From the NCBI GenBank assembly GCA_036250225.1, contig JAPZLL010000028.1:248001-312000 (forward strand): DNA of 64,000 nucleotides, given 5' to 3'. The DNA comes from Cercophora sp. LCS_1 (lineage: Eukaryota > Ascomycota > Sordariomycetes > Sordariales > Lasiosphaeriaceae). Numbering within the stretch: position 1 is the stretch's first letter; each line of letters begins with the position of its first letter. Below, one piece after another: positions 1 to 10,045 of the stretch. The notes under the pieces are model-generated. The model was not told the origin of the DNA, did no database searches, and worked only from the letters and a program-made list of their open reading frames with translations. The translations under genes were made by a program, and so were the position numbers.

Positions 1-31
1 AGGCCATACTTCGATCCCACCACCCCACCTT

Positions 32-1939
32 TCACCACTCCACCACTTCTGGTTCTTCCAACCACCCCTGCCCCTCCGCTCGCTCTTCTTCCTCGCCAGA
101 CCCTGGAGCGGGCATCCTCTCAATCAAAACATCGACAACCAGCCTCTCCGCCGTCGCAGGCGGCCTCCCTTCGAGTCCTTTGCCCGCCGCCTTTTTCCTC
201 CTCCCCAACCAAGCGCCAACCTCCATGCTGATATAGCGCTTCATCGCCTCGAACCCGTCCTCGTCATCGTATACGATGCGCTCCACCGTCCTCATGCACT
301 GGCTGGCAATGAAGAAAATCAGGCCCGGCGACGCTGGATTGTCTGGCGGGAAGGGAAGCTCTCGCCGTAGCTGTGCGAGCGTCTTGTCGGAGAAGCGGCC
401 ACCGGCGGGCGCCCAGCGCGAGGTAGCGGTGTGCGGGTGGCGGGTGAGGATGAGGCGATAGGTGAAGAGAACAGAGGGTTGGTGCGGTGTGGCTGTTGTT
501 GTTACTTTTGGTGTAGCTGCGGTGCTAGTTCTCGCTGTTGTGGGACTAGTAGGGGGAGAACGCAGGACTTCGGGCACTGCAGGTGGCGTTGTTTGGGGAA
601 GGGGTTCGGATGATTTGTTGAGGAACGCAGGAGGCCGGAAAAATGTCGTGATCCGAGCTTGCGGGGAGTGGACCTGCTTTGCGTTCCGGACTTGGCTAGC
701 TGATGACACGGGATGTCCATCCGAGTCTTCCGAGCCACTGGCAACTCTCCGAGGCTTTCGATGGGATGCAACCGATGGCTGTTGTCGCCGCGATGTGGAT
801 GGGGTGTCTGGTGCAACCTGGGGTCCTGAGTCGGAGTCGATGCGCCTGTTGATCTCGTCGGGATCGCGGACAAACTCGTCTGGTTTCCGAGGCTGAAGTC
901 GGCGCTGCGGCCTGTTCGCCGGCGTGTTTGGTAGCAGAATAACATCTTCGACAGCCTGTTTTGTTTGCTTCTGCCGCTTGGGCTGCGCTTGTCCGCCGAT
1001 GGCATCTTCGAAAGACTGGTCACGCTTCTTTCTGCGAGCGTCCTGGTGGCTGAACTTGGGTTGGTCCATTCGCTGCGAAGATGTTAGAGTACTGGGTGGC
1101 ATCGTGGTCGCCTCGGCCTTTCTCGAGCCTCTCTCACTTACTGGTAAGAATTCCGGGCTGAGAGTGTCCGAGTGTATGTCCTCATCGCCAGCGTCTACAC
1201 TGCCGAGATCCTGTCTCGGCGGCTCGGCAGACGAAAGAGTTACAGTCGACGACTTTTTGTCCATGCGGGTATTCCTTGCAAAGATCGCTGGCAAGGAAGG
1301 AAACTCGTCGGATGAGACTGACGACTGACTGTCCTCAGTGTCGGAACCGATATTAAAGCCCGTGTCTGACTGATCAGCGTATGGCCTTAGAGTCATTTCC
1401 CATGGCTCATCTGGTGGTTCACATTTTATATCCTCTTCTTGAAGTAGGCCTTCATCTTGTCTTGGTTCTTGTTCGCTCGGCTTGTTCTTATACTTGTGGT
1501 TGCGGTGCTGCTGGTGGTTGAGACGGAAGAATAGCTGCTTGACAAGTCTCTTGATCCTACAAGATCCATGTTAGTTGAGGGCATTTGAAGGCGGGGGTTG
1601 GGCCTGTTACTGAGACTCATGCGTCGAGTACTGGTATTTGTTGTAGTTGGCCGCCGATTCATCATCAGGCCAGAAGATGCGGCCATTGCCTGCCTCATCG
1701 AGATAGGTCGATGTTATCTCTGCGAGCCCCTCTTGGCCATCTTTTGAATTCCAATTGAAGAGGTCAGTGCCGGCAACCCCACGACTAGTAATGAACTTCT
1801 TCCGAAAAGCGTTGATGTCATCGTTGAAGGCGCTGCATCGCGGTAACTTTAACTCGCCATAGTCGAGCTCGCGTCGAAGGGCTGTAATGCTGGGAATTGA
1901 GGAGACGGTCACCTTCGGTGACATTGATCTTCTGAGCAT
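32..1939 (-). CDS. Uncharacterised fungal protein, two exons
   Basis: Exons 1939–1611 and 1556–32 join across a 54-nt intron (1610–1557) with a GTAACA donor, a CTAAC branch site and a TAG acceptor; the phase is kept, giving 617 codons, or 612 if the ATG at 1924 is used. I do not recognise the family. The first ~110 residues look ordered. The middle is a long low-complexity Ser/Thr/Pro/Arg region with basic clusters such as KKRDQS and PKRQKQTK that could be nuclear localisation signals. The last ~140 residues (from VLFTYRLILTRHP) look like a second conserved block, followed by an acidic tail. A nuclear regulatory role is possible but is only inferred from composition. It is transcribed away from the gene-poor stretch at 1.9–3.4 kb. 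Confidence 0.7.
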
Positions 1940-2378
1940 GATCGTGGACGTGCGCTTGGATAGGTGCTCGGCGCCTTTGTTGGGAATCCCCGTCTACACA
2001 CACGCGCCGGGTCGCGAGACGACTGAGAGAATGTCTCGTTGTTGAAAACGGAAAATCGAAGGCAACAACCTTTTGAAGAAAAGAGGGGAGCGAAGGAGGC
2101 CTGCCACATGGGCCGCTTGAATTGGCCACCCAGTACATACTGCGCCCAATGCACTGTCCCCGATGCACGCTGTTGTTTCCAATCAACAAATCTCTTCAGG
2201 ATGCTGCACCTGATACGGGTTGACATCCAATTGGCTCCACAGCTGTCTATTATTCGATTTGACGACATGCTGCAGAAAGCCAAAGCCGGCCAGGCGGGGT
2301 ATGAGGCCTACCATCCCCAGGCGCACTGTGTGTGGCAGGAGACATTGAACTGGGACAATTCCGGGCTGGCCTTTTTGA

Positions 2379-2427
2379 CACACCATAATCTGGCCCCTCC
2401 CACAGTTTAGACCCTAACCCTGCGTGC
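2379..2427 (+). repeat. Diverged relic of the 47-kb element's terminal repeat
   Basis: The run starting ACACACCATAATCTGGCCCC and ending ACCCTAACCCTGCGTGC matches the inner part of the inverted repeat at 47822–47875 with only a few substitutions, G→A and C→T among them. The outer ~35 bases of that repeat are absent, so this is a truncated relic or a solo fragment. No partner end was seen nearby. Confidence 0.7.
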
Positions 2428-2840
2428 TTACGCACAATGAAAGCACTGCAACATGTGATTTTTACGTGTCGCTATCGCTCTCAAGAAGGTAAGCACTATC
2501 GTTATTGTTGCTTGGTATTGCTAGTAAGAGCGCTAAGACGACCCAGGTTCTTTTTGGTAAGCTGGAGAGGTGCATTTGTATTGCCAACACGGTTGCAACT
2601 GCCAGCCCTCCACTTGGCCATTGCATCGTCACTGGCTTTGCGATTGGCCATGGCGGTTGGGGCGTGCCCATCAGCAGCGTCGTCGCTGGCCTTGGGTGTT
2701 GTGGCAGCCATGGTGGCGGTGGAACGGGGCGAAGCAGTGAAACGAATGGAAAGAGATAGATCGGTGATTTGAAGCAGAGAGAGAAAGAGATGGTGAAACT
2801 GTGGCGGTGAAACAGTGATGGTGAAACGGGGTGGAGCAGA

Positions 2841-2864
2841 AAGAGAGAGAGAGAGAGAGAGAGA
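2841..2864. repeat. (GA)n microsatellite
   Basis: A run of alternating G and A (about 12 units), preceded from 2789 by irregular GTGAAAC-containing repeats. Simple sequence in intergenic DNA. Confidence 0.85.
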
Positions 2865-3438
2865 TCAACAAGATAAAAAAATCATGAGCCGGGCCGAGGC
2901 GCCAGGATGCTAGGGCCATCGTTTCCTTATCAATGGCTGGCTTTGCTTAACTAGAGGGCTAAAACTCAGGACCTGTATGAATCTGATACAGCAGAACTGA
3001 TACGGCAGAACGCCTACATCAAGCGAGTTGCAGGATTTATCTGCCCAGCATTTAGTCCTGCGGCTGCCTCAGCGGCGTCCAGAGGAGCCAATGCGAAAGG
3101 TCAAATGGTGCACCGCTGATAACCTGCACCTCAAGACCAAAAACTCCGATGGCGAAAGAGAGAGTTGCGTAAGATTGTATTGGCATCCTGCTTGCCACTG
3201 ACTACGATTCTTGTTGACGACAAACGCTCATGCTCCCAAACGCGTGCCTCAGTTACCTCGTTCCCTCTCAACCCTGCCCCTTCCCCTATCTAGCTTCCCT
3301 TCTCTCCACGACCCATGATGACTCGGCCGATCCGCAGGGCCAGGAGAGGTGGCAGAGTCGCCTAGTAATTGCGTCAGCAGCGCATCACAGGTCGCTTGGC
3401 TTGACACACATACCTGTGGCCGGTTAGAGTTCCCTCTT

Positions 3439-3714
3439 TTAGGCTTGGGATCTGGTGCAGGATACGCAGGGCTCGGAGACAACAATGTTGGGGACGACAA
3501 AGGTCTGTGGCGGAAAGGTGCAGAGGCCGACTTTGCAGGTGTTTGAAAGGAGTGTAGCACCACACCTGTGCTGATACTCGATGGAGAGGTGGCCGCACCG
3601 CGCGTACACGTGGAATATGCCACATGCACAGCGCTGGGTGGTTGCGGCTAGCTGGGTTTGCAACCAACGTATGGCTTCCACGGGGGCGAGCTGCAGAGGT
3701 GCCGAGGTCGACAT
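3439..3714 (-). CDS. Small Cys-rich ORF, 91 aa (tentative)
   Basis: The ATG at 3714 (context GCCATGT) opens a 91-residue frame with nine cysteines, including the motifs RCACGIFHVYARCGH and HRCGATLLSNTCKVGLC, and a final CVSC. Small intracellular fungal proteins with repeated C/CGH spacing often bind zinc, so a structural zinc site is plausible. There is no signal peptide. A 3' exon cannot be excluded, and no specific family is recognised. Moderate doubt remains because the flanking DNA is gene-poor. Confidence 0.4.
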   Translation of the reverse strand: MSTSAPLQLAPVEAIRWLQTQLAATTQRCACGIFHVYARCGHLSIEYQHRCGATLLSNTCKVGLCTFPPQTFVVPNIVVSEPCVSCTRSQA

Positions 3715-3879
3715 GGCGTGGGAGGGAGCCTGGAGGGAACGTGGACGTATCTGAGGGGCTTGGGCTTCAAGAATGCGGGCGTTGGAGGGAGCTGGAAGGG
3801 TTGGTTGAGTCCGAATTGTGTATCGGAACTGCTGGGAAGAGGGGACGATGCAAGTAGAAATACTTGGACGGTTCGAATG

Positions 3880-4160
3880 GCGCAAGCTCGAGCACAAGCC
3901 TGGACTTGGCGAAGAGGTGATGCATCACCGAAACCGCAGCAACGTTTTGCGCTTTGCTAGCGAGTAGGGTTGCGAATTCCGATTTCCGACCGACTTCAGC
4001 CTCTGTTCCCGCTCCGCCCATGGCTTCAAACCTGGGCTTGACGAATTGCTGGTGACCAGGGTCTCGTGCATTTCCGATTTCTGACCAAGTTCAGGTTCTA
4101 TCTCCACAACACCAATAGCGTAAGCTCAAAAGCAAGCCTGGGCTTGGCGAAGAGACAAAT
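3880..4160. repeat. Diverged ~100-bp tandem repeats upstream of kinase-fold gene
   Basis: The phrase AAGCCTGG[A/G]CTTGGCGAAG occurs near 3897 and 4134, with a weaker copy (AAACCTGGGCTTGACGAA) near 4026. Alternating with it, TTTCCGATTTCTGACC near 4072 matches TTCCGATTTCCGACC near 3977. The spacing suggests three decayed copies of a unit of about 95–130 bp in the promoter of the gene at 4430. Confidence 0.5.
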
Positions 4161-4320
4161 CGACTGTGGTTTTTGCTGGTGGCTGTCCCGTCCCATTGTT
4201 TGCAGCCCGCTGATGACAAACAGTCACAGGCATCCAACGCCGATCCGGACTGTCCTTTGTTCACAACCCGCCAGTGGCAAACACCCCAAGCCCCAAGAGA
4301 AGAAATACAGAGCGGCACGC

Positions 4321-4420
4321 ACTTTTTTTCTTCTTCTCTCGTTCCTGCATCATACTCCTTCCTCCCTCCTCCCTACTTCCTCAACCCGCCACAGGTTTGC
4401 CTCGGTCAAACCATCAACAG
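4321..4420 (+). promoter_or_regulatory. Pyrimidine-rich promoter/5' UTR tract
   Basis: A C/T-rich run (poly-T, then CTTCC/CTCC repeats) lies directly upstream of the ATG at 4430. Such tracts are common around fungal transcription starts. No TATA box is evident. Confidence 0.4.
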
Positions 4421-4429
4421 ATTGCCACC

Positions 4430-5917
4430 ATGGAAGCGGTCGAGCTTCGGTTTATGCAATTCCCCAACCATGCTGTGATTCAGCCAGATGGACTGAGGCG
4501 CGTTTGCTTCCCCATTCACGACGGCGACTCAAGGCGCTGGCTGCGGCTGACCATCGTGGATGTGGACAAGGCGACCTATGAGTCGTGGTCCTCGGTACAC
4601 TGCTTCGAAGCCTGGGCGCCTGTCCACAATGCTCTGGCCGCCATGATGGACAGCGGGCGGACACCTGACATTACGGATGCGGTCATGACAGCGGACGGCA
4701 CCATTGTATCCACGTCGTCGGACGTGTCCAAGGACGTTACGCCGGGCACGTACTATGCCCCGCCTGACAAGTACCAGCTGCCCAGCCGCAGCAAGGTTGC
4801 GACCATTCCGCGCGACCATCTCATCGAGCTAGGCCGCCTCGCGTCATTTGTGGACGTTGTCGCACCCGTCTCGTCGCCTTCGGAGCGGCTCGTCTTCAAG
4901 CATTACGAAGACGACGAGGTCATGACGGATGTGTGGTACAGCATCCAGATCATGGCTGGCATGGCGAGGCACCCACACCTGGTGCCGATCCGGCATCTGG
5001 TCCTGCACGAGAATAGCGGTGGCGTTGTCGGCTTCACCATGCCCTTCCTTGCGGGCGGCAGCCTGGAGGCGGCAAGGACCAGCCGGCCCTTCAAGCTCAA
5101 GTGGGCCCAGCAGCTCTTCCAGACCCTCGACGACCTCAACCTCCAGTACGGCATCGATCACCTAGACATCCGCCTCCGCAACCTGATGGTCGACCCCGCG
5201 ACGGACAACCTGGTCATCATCGACCTGGGCAAAGCGCGAAGGCGTGGGCAGATGTGGGGCACGTGCGTCCCACCCACCGCGCTGCCCATACACCTACAGC
5301 CGAGGAGTCTCTCGCTGCCCCCCTTCTTGCAGCCCGCCTCGGAAGAACAAAAGCAAGCGGCCGCCACGGAAGTCGACATCGGACGGGACCTCGACGTCAA
5401 CGCCGCCATCGTGGCGGTGCACGACCTCGTCACGCGCAACCCTGCGGACCAGAGCTGGGCGACGGGATCCGGCTTGTGGAATGGCAGAGGGATCAACGCC
5501 ATCACCGCAGGCCCGTGGACCGCGCACCCGGACGCCCGCCTCGACAGCCCGGCCGAAGCCTTCCATGCGGCACTGACCGACTGGCTCCGCCGACGCCGCG
5601 CCGACCCCCGCTACGGCCGAGGGCCGTCGACGCCCCTTGCCTTTCCCCAGTACATGCCCATCCCCCAAGGTGACACGGTCCGCATGCTCGACTACCAGAA
5701 CCCGCTGAGCATCTACGATAGCAAAGAACCAGCGGCCCACATTAACGTGAGCGGCTACAACTTCCTTCGCCGCGATGCCGTCTGGGCCGGCCGCGCCGTC
5801 GTCGACTGGGCGCGTCCGTCCGCCACTGCCCTCGACCCCGCTCGCACGCTCCTTGCCACCGGCCAGTACGCGGATGAAGGAGAAGAGGAGCCCACGGGCG
5901 ACAGCATCTTGTTGTGA
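4430..5917 (+). CDS. Protein-kinase-fold protein, 495 aa
   Basis: Single exon. The ATG at 4430 has an optimal Kozak context (GCCACCATGG); the frame is open further upstream but without support. Residues ~150–290 show a kinase-like core: a candidate ATP-anchoring lysine K157 in RLVFKHY, a catalytic-loop motif HLDIRLRN with D246, and DLG at D265 in place of DFG. The HLD/DLG variants and the short C-lobe suggest a divergent fungal kinase or an aminoglycoside-phosphotransferase-like fold. The N-terminal ~140 residues and the C-terminal ~200 residues have no recognised domain. Activity is uncertain. An alternative is a pseudokinase. No neighbour informs its role. Confidence 0.85.
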   Translation: MEAVELRFMQFPNHAVIQPDGLRRVCFPIHDGDSRRWLRLTIVDVDKATYESWSSVHCFEAWAPVHNALAAMMDSGRTPDITDAVMTADGTIVSTSSDVSKDVTPGTYYAPPDKYQLPSRSKVATIPRDHLIELGRLASFVDVVAPVSSPSERLVFKHYEDDEVMTDVWYSIQIMAGMARHPHLVPIRHLVLHENSGGVVGFTMPFLAGGSLEAARTSRPFKLKWAQQLFQTLDDLNLQYGIDHLDIRLRNLMVDPATDNLVIIDLGKARRRGQMWGTCVPPTALPIHLQPRSLSLPPFLQPASEEQKQAAATEVDIGRDLDVNAAIVAVHDLVTRNPADQSWATGSGLWNGRGINAITAGPWTAHPDARLDSPAEAFHAALTDWLRRRRADPRYGRGPSTPLAFPQYMPIPQGDTVRMLDYQNPLSIYDSKEPAAHINVSGYNFLRRDAVWAGRAVVDWARPSATALDPARTLLATGQYADEGEEEPTGDSILL

Positions 5918-7405
5918 GAGAGGGGGCGGTGATTGTCGTGGTGGTTTGTTTGGTTGTAGATAAAGGTGTAGATCGCATAGGATAGATGCTGCGTTTTCTG
6001 CTGCTTGCGTGCGTAGGCCTTTGCTCCGGGCTGCCAATCAAGGCCCAGCGCTTCCAGAGGTACCTTTGCATGACCGTGGTGCCGAGCTGCCAGCGTGGGG
6101 GGCCGCCTTGCAGGGAATAGATGGGCGCTGACTTATTCCACGTGTCGCGCAGGCAGAGTTGGTGCGGGAAATTGCATTCGCTGTTCATCTCGGGACAGTA
6201 GCCTCGCTAGATCCGGTACACTTGACTAGAGTGATAGAAGTGGTGGATTTGCAAGATATCGGAGGAAGAAAGAAGCGATCGTCACTCTGGTTTCATATCA
6301 TCGCCATGAGTCACAATCCCGACTCCAGTTGTAGGTTTGGGGAGAAATAACCTTTGCGCTAAACATCGGAGATGCCGAACTTGAATCTCGACTCCTGCAT
6401 CATCGGGTGGTTCACAAGCCAAAACACGAAAACATAAATAAGGGCAGCAGGGCCGAGGGCCAAGCAAAGTCAGCGTCTTGGCGGAGTTGTTCAGCCAACC
6501 CACTGTTTGGACACTGCTGCGGCTCAAGAAAAGGGGCGTATGCCAAGTCGCGAATTCTAACCTCCTGCCAAGAAACGAAGATGAGCCGTCCATATTGCCA
6601 ACAGCGCAACAAGTGCAGGAAGTTATACCACATTGAAATCCCATCGAGAACATCCGTGGCAGTTCGGCAGGCGGGTGAGAAAGAAACCTGCACACTACAA
6701 CAGACGATATCCCATTCCACCGAAATGGTCTGAATGGCCAGCTTCATTTTTTTCCCCACGCGTAGGACGTTAATATTCTTAGCGCTTCAAATGTTATTCG
6801 GTGAAGAGCAGAAATGGGCTCGAAGTGCGAAGTGGTTGAGTGAGGTGCGGGGTAGGATTCTACCCTCGTTCATTCCTGTCCACCATGGCGACCACCCTCA
6901 CCCTGGGTTCCTCACCAACGAGCGCAATCGTTTTGACAATGCACCACAGCACCTAAGGCGAGTGTGTAAGCAACAGTAAAAATATGACTTCAGCTTGGAG
7001 GACCGGAGAGCGACACCGACCTTCATCGGCGCCGTGGGCGGGTCGAATGTGGAAGAACATGTTTCCTCGCTTCGTTTGCCGTCTTCTCGATTCCCATCAG
7101 CACGTAACATCAAAAAGCGCGAAAAACGCCAATTAGTCAGCCCCTCGCAGATGTAGCACCGCAACACTGATCCTCCATGCGCTGTGATTCTCCAAACTCT
7201 AGCCGATATGCTCGTGCTTGGCGGGCGTCGCCGCCATTGGCCTGGAGGGAACGGCTGAGAAGGACGCGAAACGCTTATCAATGCTCACATATGCAGCACG
7301 GCTCGATTGGCAAGCATTTGAGCCCGGGCAAAGACTGTACCACCACCCTCAACCCCGGCCCGTATCCGGCAGGCATCACAAAGCACAAATAGCGTCTGCC
7401 ATGCC
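5918..7405. other. Intergenic, no supported gene
   Basis: Only short frames without domains. The antisense frame at 5294–6037 is a GC-driven shadow of the kinase-fold gene. Nothing else was seen. Confidence 0.5.
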
Positions 7406-7412
7406 TATAAAA
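7406..7412 (+). promoter_or_regulatory. TATA box of the reductase gene
   Basis: TATAAAA lies 122 bp upstream of the ATG at 7534, a usual fungal distance. A reversed CCAAT (ATTGG) lies near 7216. Confidence 0.5.
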
Positions 7413-7533
7413 CGTCTGTCGTTTTGTCCACCACGGATCCAACCCGTCTCAATTGCGCAGCACCAACACACTCAAAGTTCCCAAGACATCATATCTCATA
7501 ATTCACATTTCACCAAATCCTCAACCACCCACG

Positions 7534-8657
7534 ATGCCCAACACCCTCCTCACCGGCGCCAACTCCTTTGTCGGAGCGCACGTCATCAACTCGCTCATTG
7601 CAGCCGGCCACACCGTGGTCGGAACGGTCCGTCGCGAGAACCTCATCAACGAAATCTACGACTTGCATCCGGAATGGAAGGACAACCTCACCCTCATCGT
7701 CGTCAAGGATTACGCCGACCAAAACAGCTGGGACGCGGTCTTTACCGAGCGTTCGTTCGACCACGTCAGTATTCTCTCTCTCGTCCAAGCTCGCGCAGGC
7801 TATTAACCCGCCCAGATCGTCCACGTTGCCGCTCCCCTCCTCGACAACCCAGCCAACACAGACTACGACTTACACTACCTCAAGCCCACAGTTGAAGGGT
7901 ACCTACCTCCCCCCTCTTTCCCATCTCCAACCAGCCGAACTAACAGTTTCAAAGCAACCTCTCCCTCCTCCGCTCCGCCCTCGCCCACCAACCCACCCTC
8001 AAATCCATCGCCGTAACGGGCTCCATCAACGCCGTCACAACCGGCGCCCCGTCCGAACTCGCCGCCCCGCTCACCAACAAGACCTGGCTCCCTCTTTCGG
8101 CCGCTGACGCCCGCGAGGCCAAAAACCCCTACTACTCCTACTGCAGCGCCAAAAAGGAAGGCGAGCTCGCCATCTGGGACTTTGTTTCCACCGCCAAACC
8201 GCATTTCGGCGTCACTGTCTTGCTTCCGGCGCTCATCTTCGGTCCTCCGATCCAGCCCCTGAGCAAGGGGTTGAAATCACTCAACTACAGCACCAACGTG
8301 ATTTACAGCTTCATTAACGGGACGTACGACAAGGTTCCGGACACGACGTTCCCTTCGTTTGTGGATGTGCGGGATCTGGCCGAGGCGCACGTTGCTGCGT
8401 TGACCAGCGAGGGGGCGAGGGACAAGAGGCTGTTGGTTGACGGAAAGGTGGTTACGTATAGCGATTTGGTGAGGGGGCTTGGGAAGGTCAAGGCGTTGGA
8501 GGGTAAACTGCCGGCTGAGAGTGGCGAGGATGAACGGGTTGTCAAGCCGGTGATCGAGGCGGAGGGTGATAATGCGATTTTGGGGATCAAGTTTAGGACG
8601 GTGGAGGAGACGATGCGGGATACGGCGGAGAGATTGCTGGAGTTGGAGTCGGCTTGA
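7534..8657 (+). CDS. NAD(P)-dependent aldehyde/ketone reductase (extended SDR)
   Basis: Three exons: 7534–7764, 7816–7898 and 7955–8657 (introns of 51 and 56 nt), 338 aa. The nucleotide-binding motif TGANSFVG is at residues 7–14, IVHVAAP marks the next Rossmann strand, S128 follows SIAVTG, and the catalytic YCSAK (Y167, K171) is intact. This places it in the extended short-chain dehydrogenase family near yeast Gre2-type methylglyoxal/aldehyde reductases and dihydroflavonol-4-reductase-like enzymes. These reduce aldehydes or ketones with NADPH in the cytosol. The substrate cannot be told from sequence. It has its own TATA box at 7406, so stress-regulated expression is plausible. Confidence 0.9.
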
Positions 8658-8868
8658 TGTATGTATGCCCTGTTGAGTTGACGGAAGGGATCTGGGATGT
8701 TGGGATGCAATAGGTGACAATGTCGGGGAAAATTAAAATGGAGAGAAACAAGGAATTTGAGCCATTTTGCGGGTTTGAAAGAGTTGTTTTGTTCATGAGA
8801 GGGATATCCAAACTTCAAGTTCATTGGCTTTAATAACAGAAAAACACAAAGTTGGCTCTCAAGTTGTC

Positions 8869-9663
8869 TCAAGACCGTCGCGCACCACCAGGGAGGTTCG
8901 GCGCGACGCTTTGTCCCCGTCCCCACGGACTAAGCCTCTTGCTCTCTCCCTGCGGTTGATACGATGGACTCTGCGACTCCTGCACACGTTCGGCCGTTGC
9001 GACCGTGACCATCCATCGCCAGCCGACATCCAACTTTTGCCAGTACAAATTCCGGAGCTTGGGGAGGAGCACCACATCGTTAACGCAATACCGCTCAATG
9101 TCCTTCGCCATGGGCCGTTGATTGAACACGGCATACGAACCACCAATCTCCGGAGCGAACAGGGCCTTTCCTCGGTCCTTGATTTCCTTCCATTCAGCTC
9201 TTTCAGCCGGCGTGATAGGTAGATCCCTGGTGATGCACCTGTCCAGCCCGAAGATGAAATCGCGATTGCCAAACTGGCGACCTGCGTTCTCCATCAGCTG
9301 CACGTCTTCGATACCCTGGAGACGGATGCCGTAGTGGGTAAAGAGGGCATCAGAGTCGTTTCGGACGTCGAAGAACACCTTGACGATGCTTGGTGATTCG
9401 AGGACGGATTTCAGAGTTGTCCCTGTCGATGATGAGGTGACGAATGCCGCGGACTGCATTGTGTGTATGTCGACGAGGTAGGCCTTGTTCTGCGGCTCAA
9501 CGAAGATGGTGAGGATGGAGACGGTGCCATGGCGGCATAGGTTGACGCCTTCGAGGTCGACGTAAAGACATGGCACTGAAGGCGGAAGGGCCTCGAGACT
9601 CTCCAGGAGGCCTTGCAGTGAGGATGCCGAGTCGACGAGGCTGCATGGTACGCTGTTGGCCAT
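8869..9663 (-). CDS. DEDD-type 3'-5' exonuclease domain protein, 264 aa
   Basis: Single exon from the first in-frame ATG at 9663; the upstream extension to 9762 starts only with TTG. The RNase H-like DEDDy motifs are all visible: Exo I DLEG (D36, E38), Exo II within FFDVRNDSDAL (D99/D103) and Exo III YCVND (Y192, D196). The fold resembles the RNase D/WRN exonuclease group. Small fungal single-domain members of this group are common and largely unstudied. It probably removes nucleotides from the 3' ends of RNA or DNA using two metal ions. It is convergent with the reductase, with about 210 bp between the stop codons. Confidence 0.85.
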   Translation of the reverse strand: MANSVPCSLVDSASSLQGLLESLEALPPSVPCLYVDLEGVNLCRHGTVSILTIFVEPQNKAYLVDIHTMQSAAFVTSSSTGTTLKSVLESPSIVKVFFDVRNDSDALFTHYGIRLQGIEDVQLMENAGRQFGNRDFIFGLDRCITRDLPITPAERAEWKEIKDRGKALFAPEIGGSYAVFNQRPMAKDIERYCVNDVVLLPKLRNLYWQKLDVGWRWMVTVATAERVQESQSPSYQPQGESKRLSPWGRGQSVAPNLPGGARRS

Positions 9664-10045
9664 CCTGTCCGACCTTGGCTTGGCAAGAGACGTGGTGTTG
9701 CTGTTGTTCCGCACAGATTGAGATGAAAGGGATGGATGGACGTGTTGGAGAGTACCGGTCAATTAAAACGAGGAGGGTACGCGTTCCTTTTCTGCTCGCA
9801 AGAGGTCATTTGCAGGCCAGTAGAATCCGCAAGACGCTGTGGAACATTTGACACAGATGAGGGGAAATGCTCAACAGACGTGGCCATTCACCATTGACTG
9901 CGCTTGGTGCGGGGTTTTCGTGGAGCGGAAACGACTCGTGCAATCATCAAGGGTTCATAACCGCCACGCTGTGTAGCGAGGTCCACAGCTGATGCGGAAA
10001 ACGAAAACGCCATGCAGACAGTGTGAAATTTGGTCAAAGACTGCC

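Larger units (their letters stand above)
1940..3438. other. Intergenic, gene-poor; repeat relics only
   Basis: No ORF here has convincing codon structure or a recognisable domain. The stretch contains a diverged end of the transposon-like element found at 46.9–47.9 kb (2379–2427) and a purine microsatellite (2841–2864). The 5' side probably carries the promoter of the gene ending at 1939. Confidence 0.5.

Noticed and set aside
5294..6037. 247-codon frame antisense to the kinase-fold gene
   Set aside because: Shadow frame; mirrors third-position GC bias of the sense gene.
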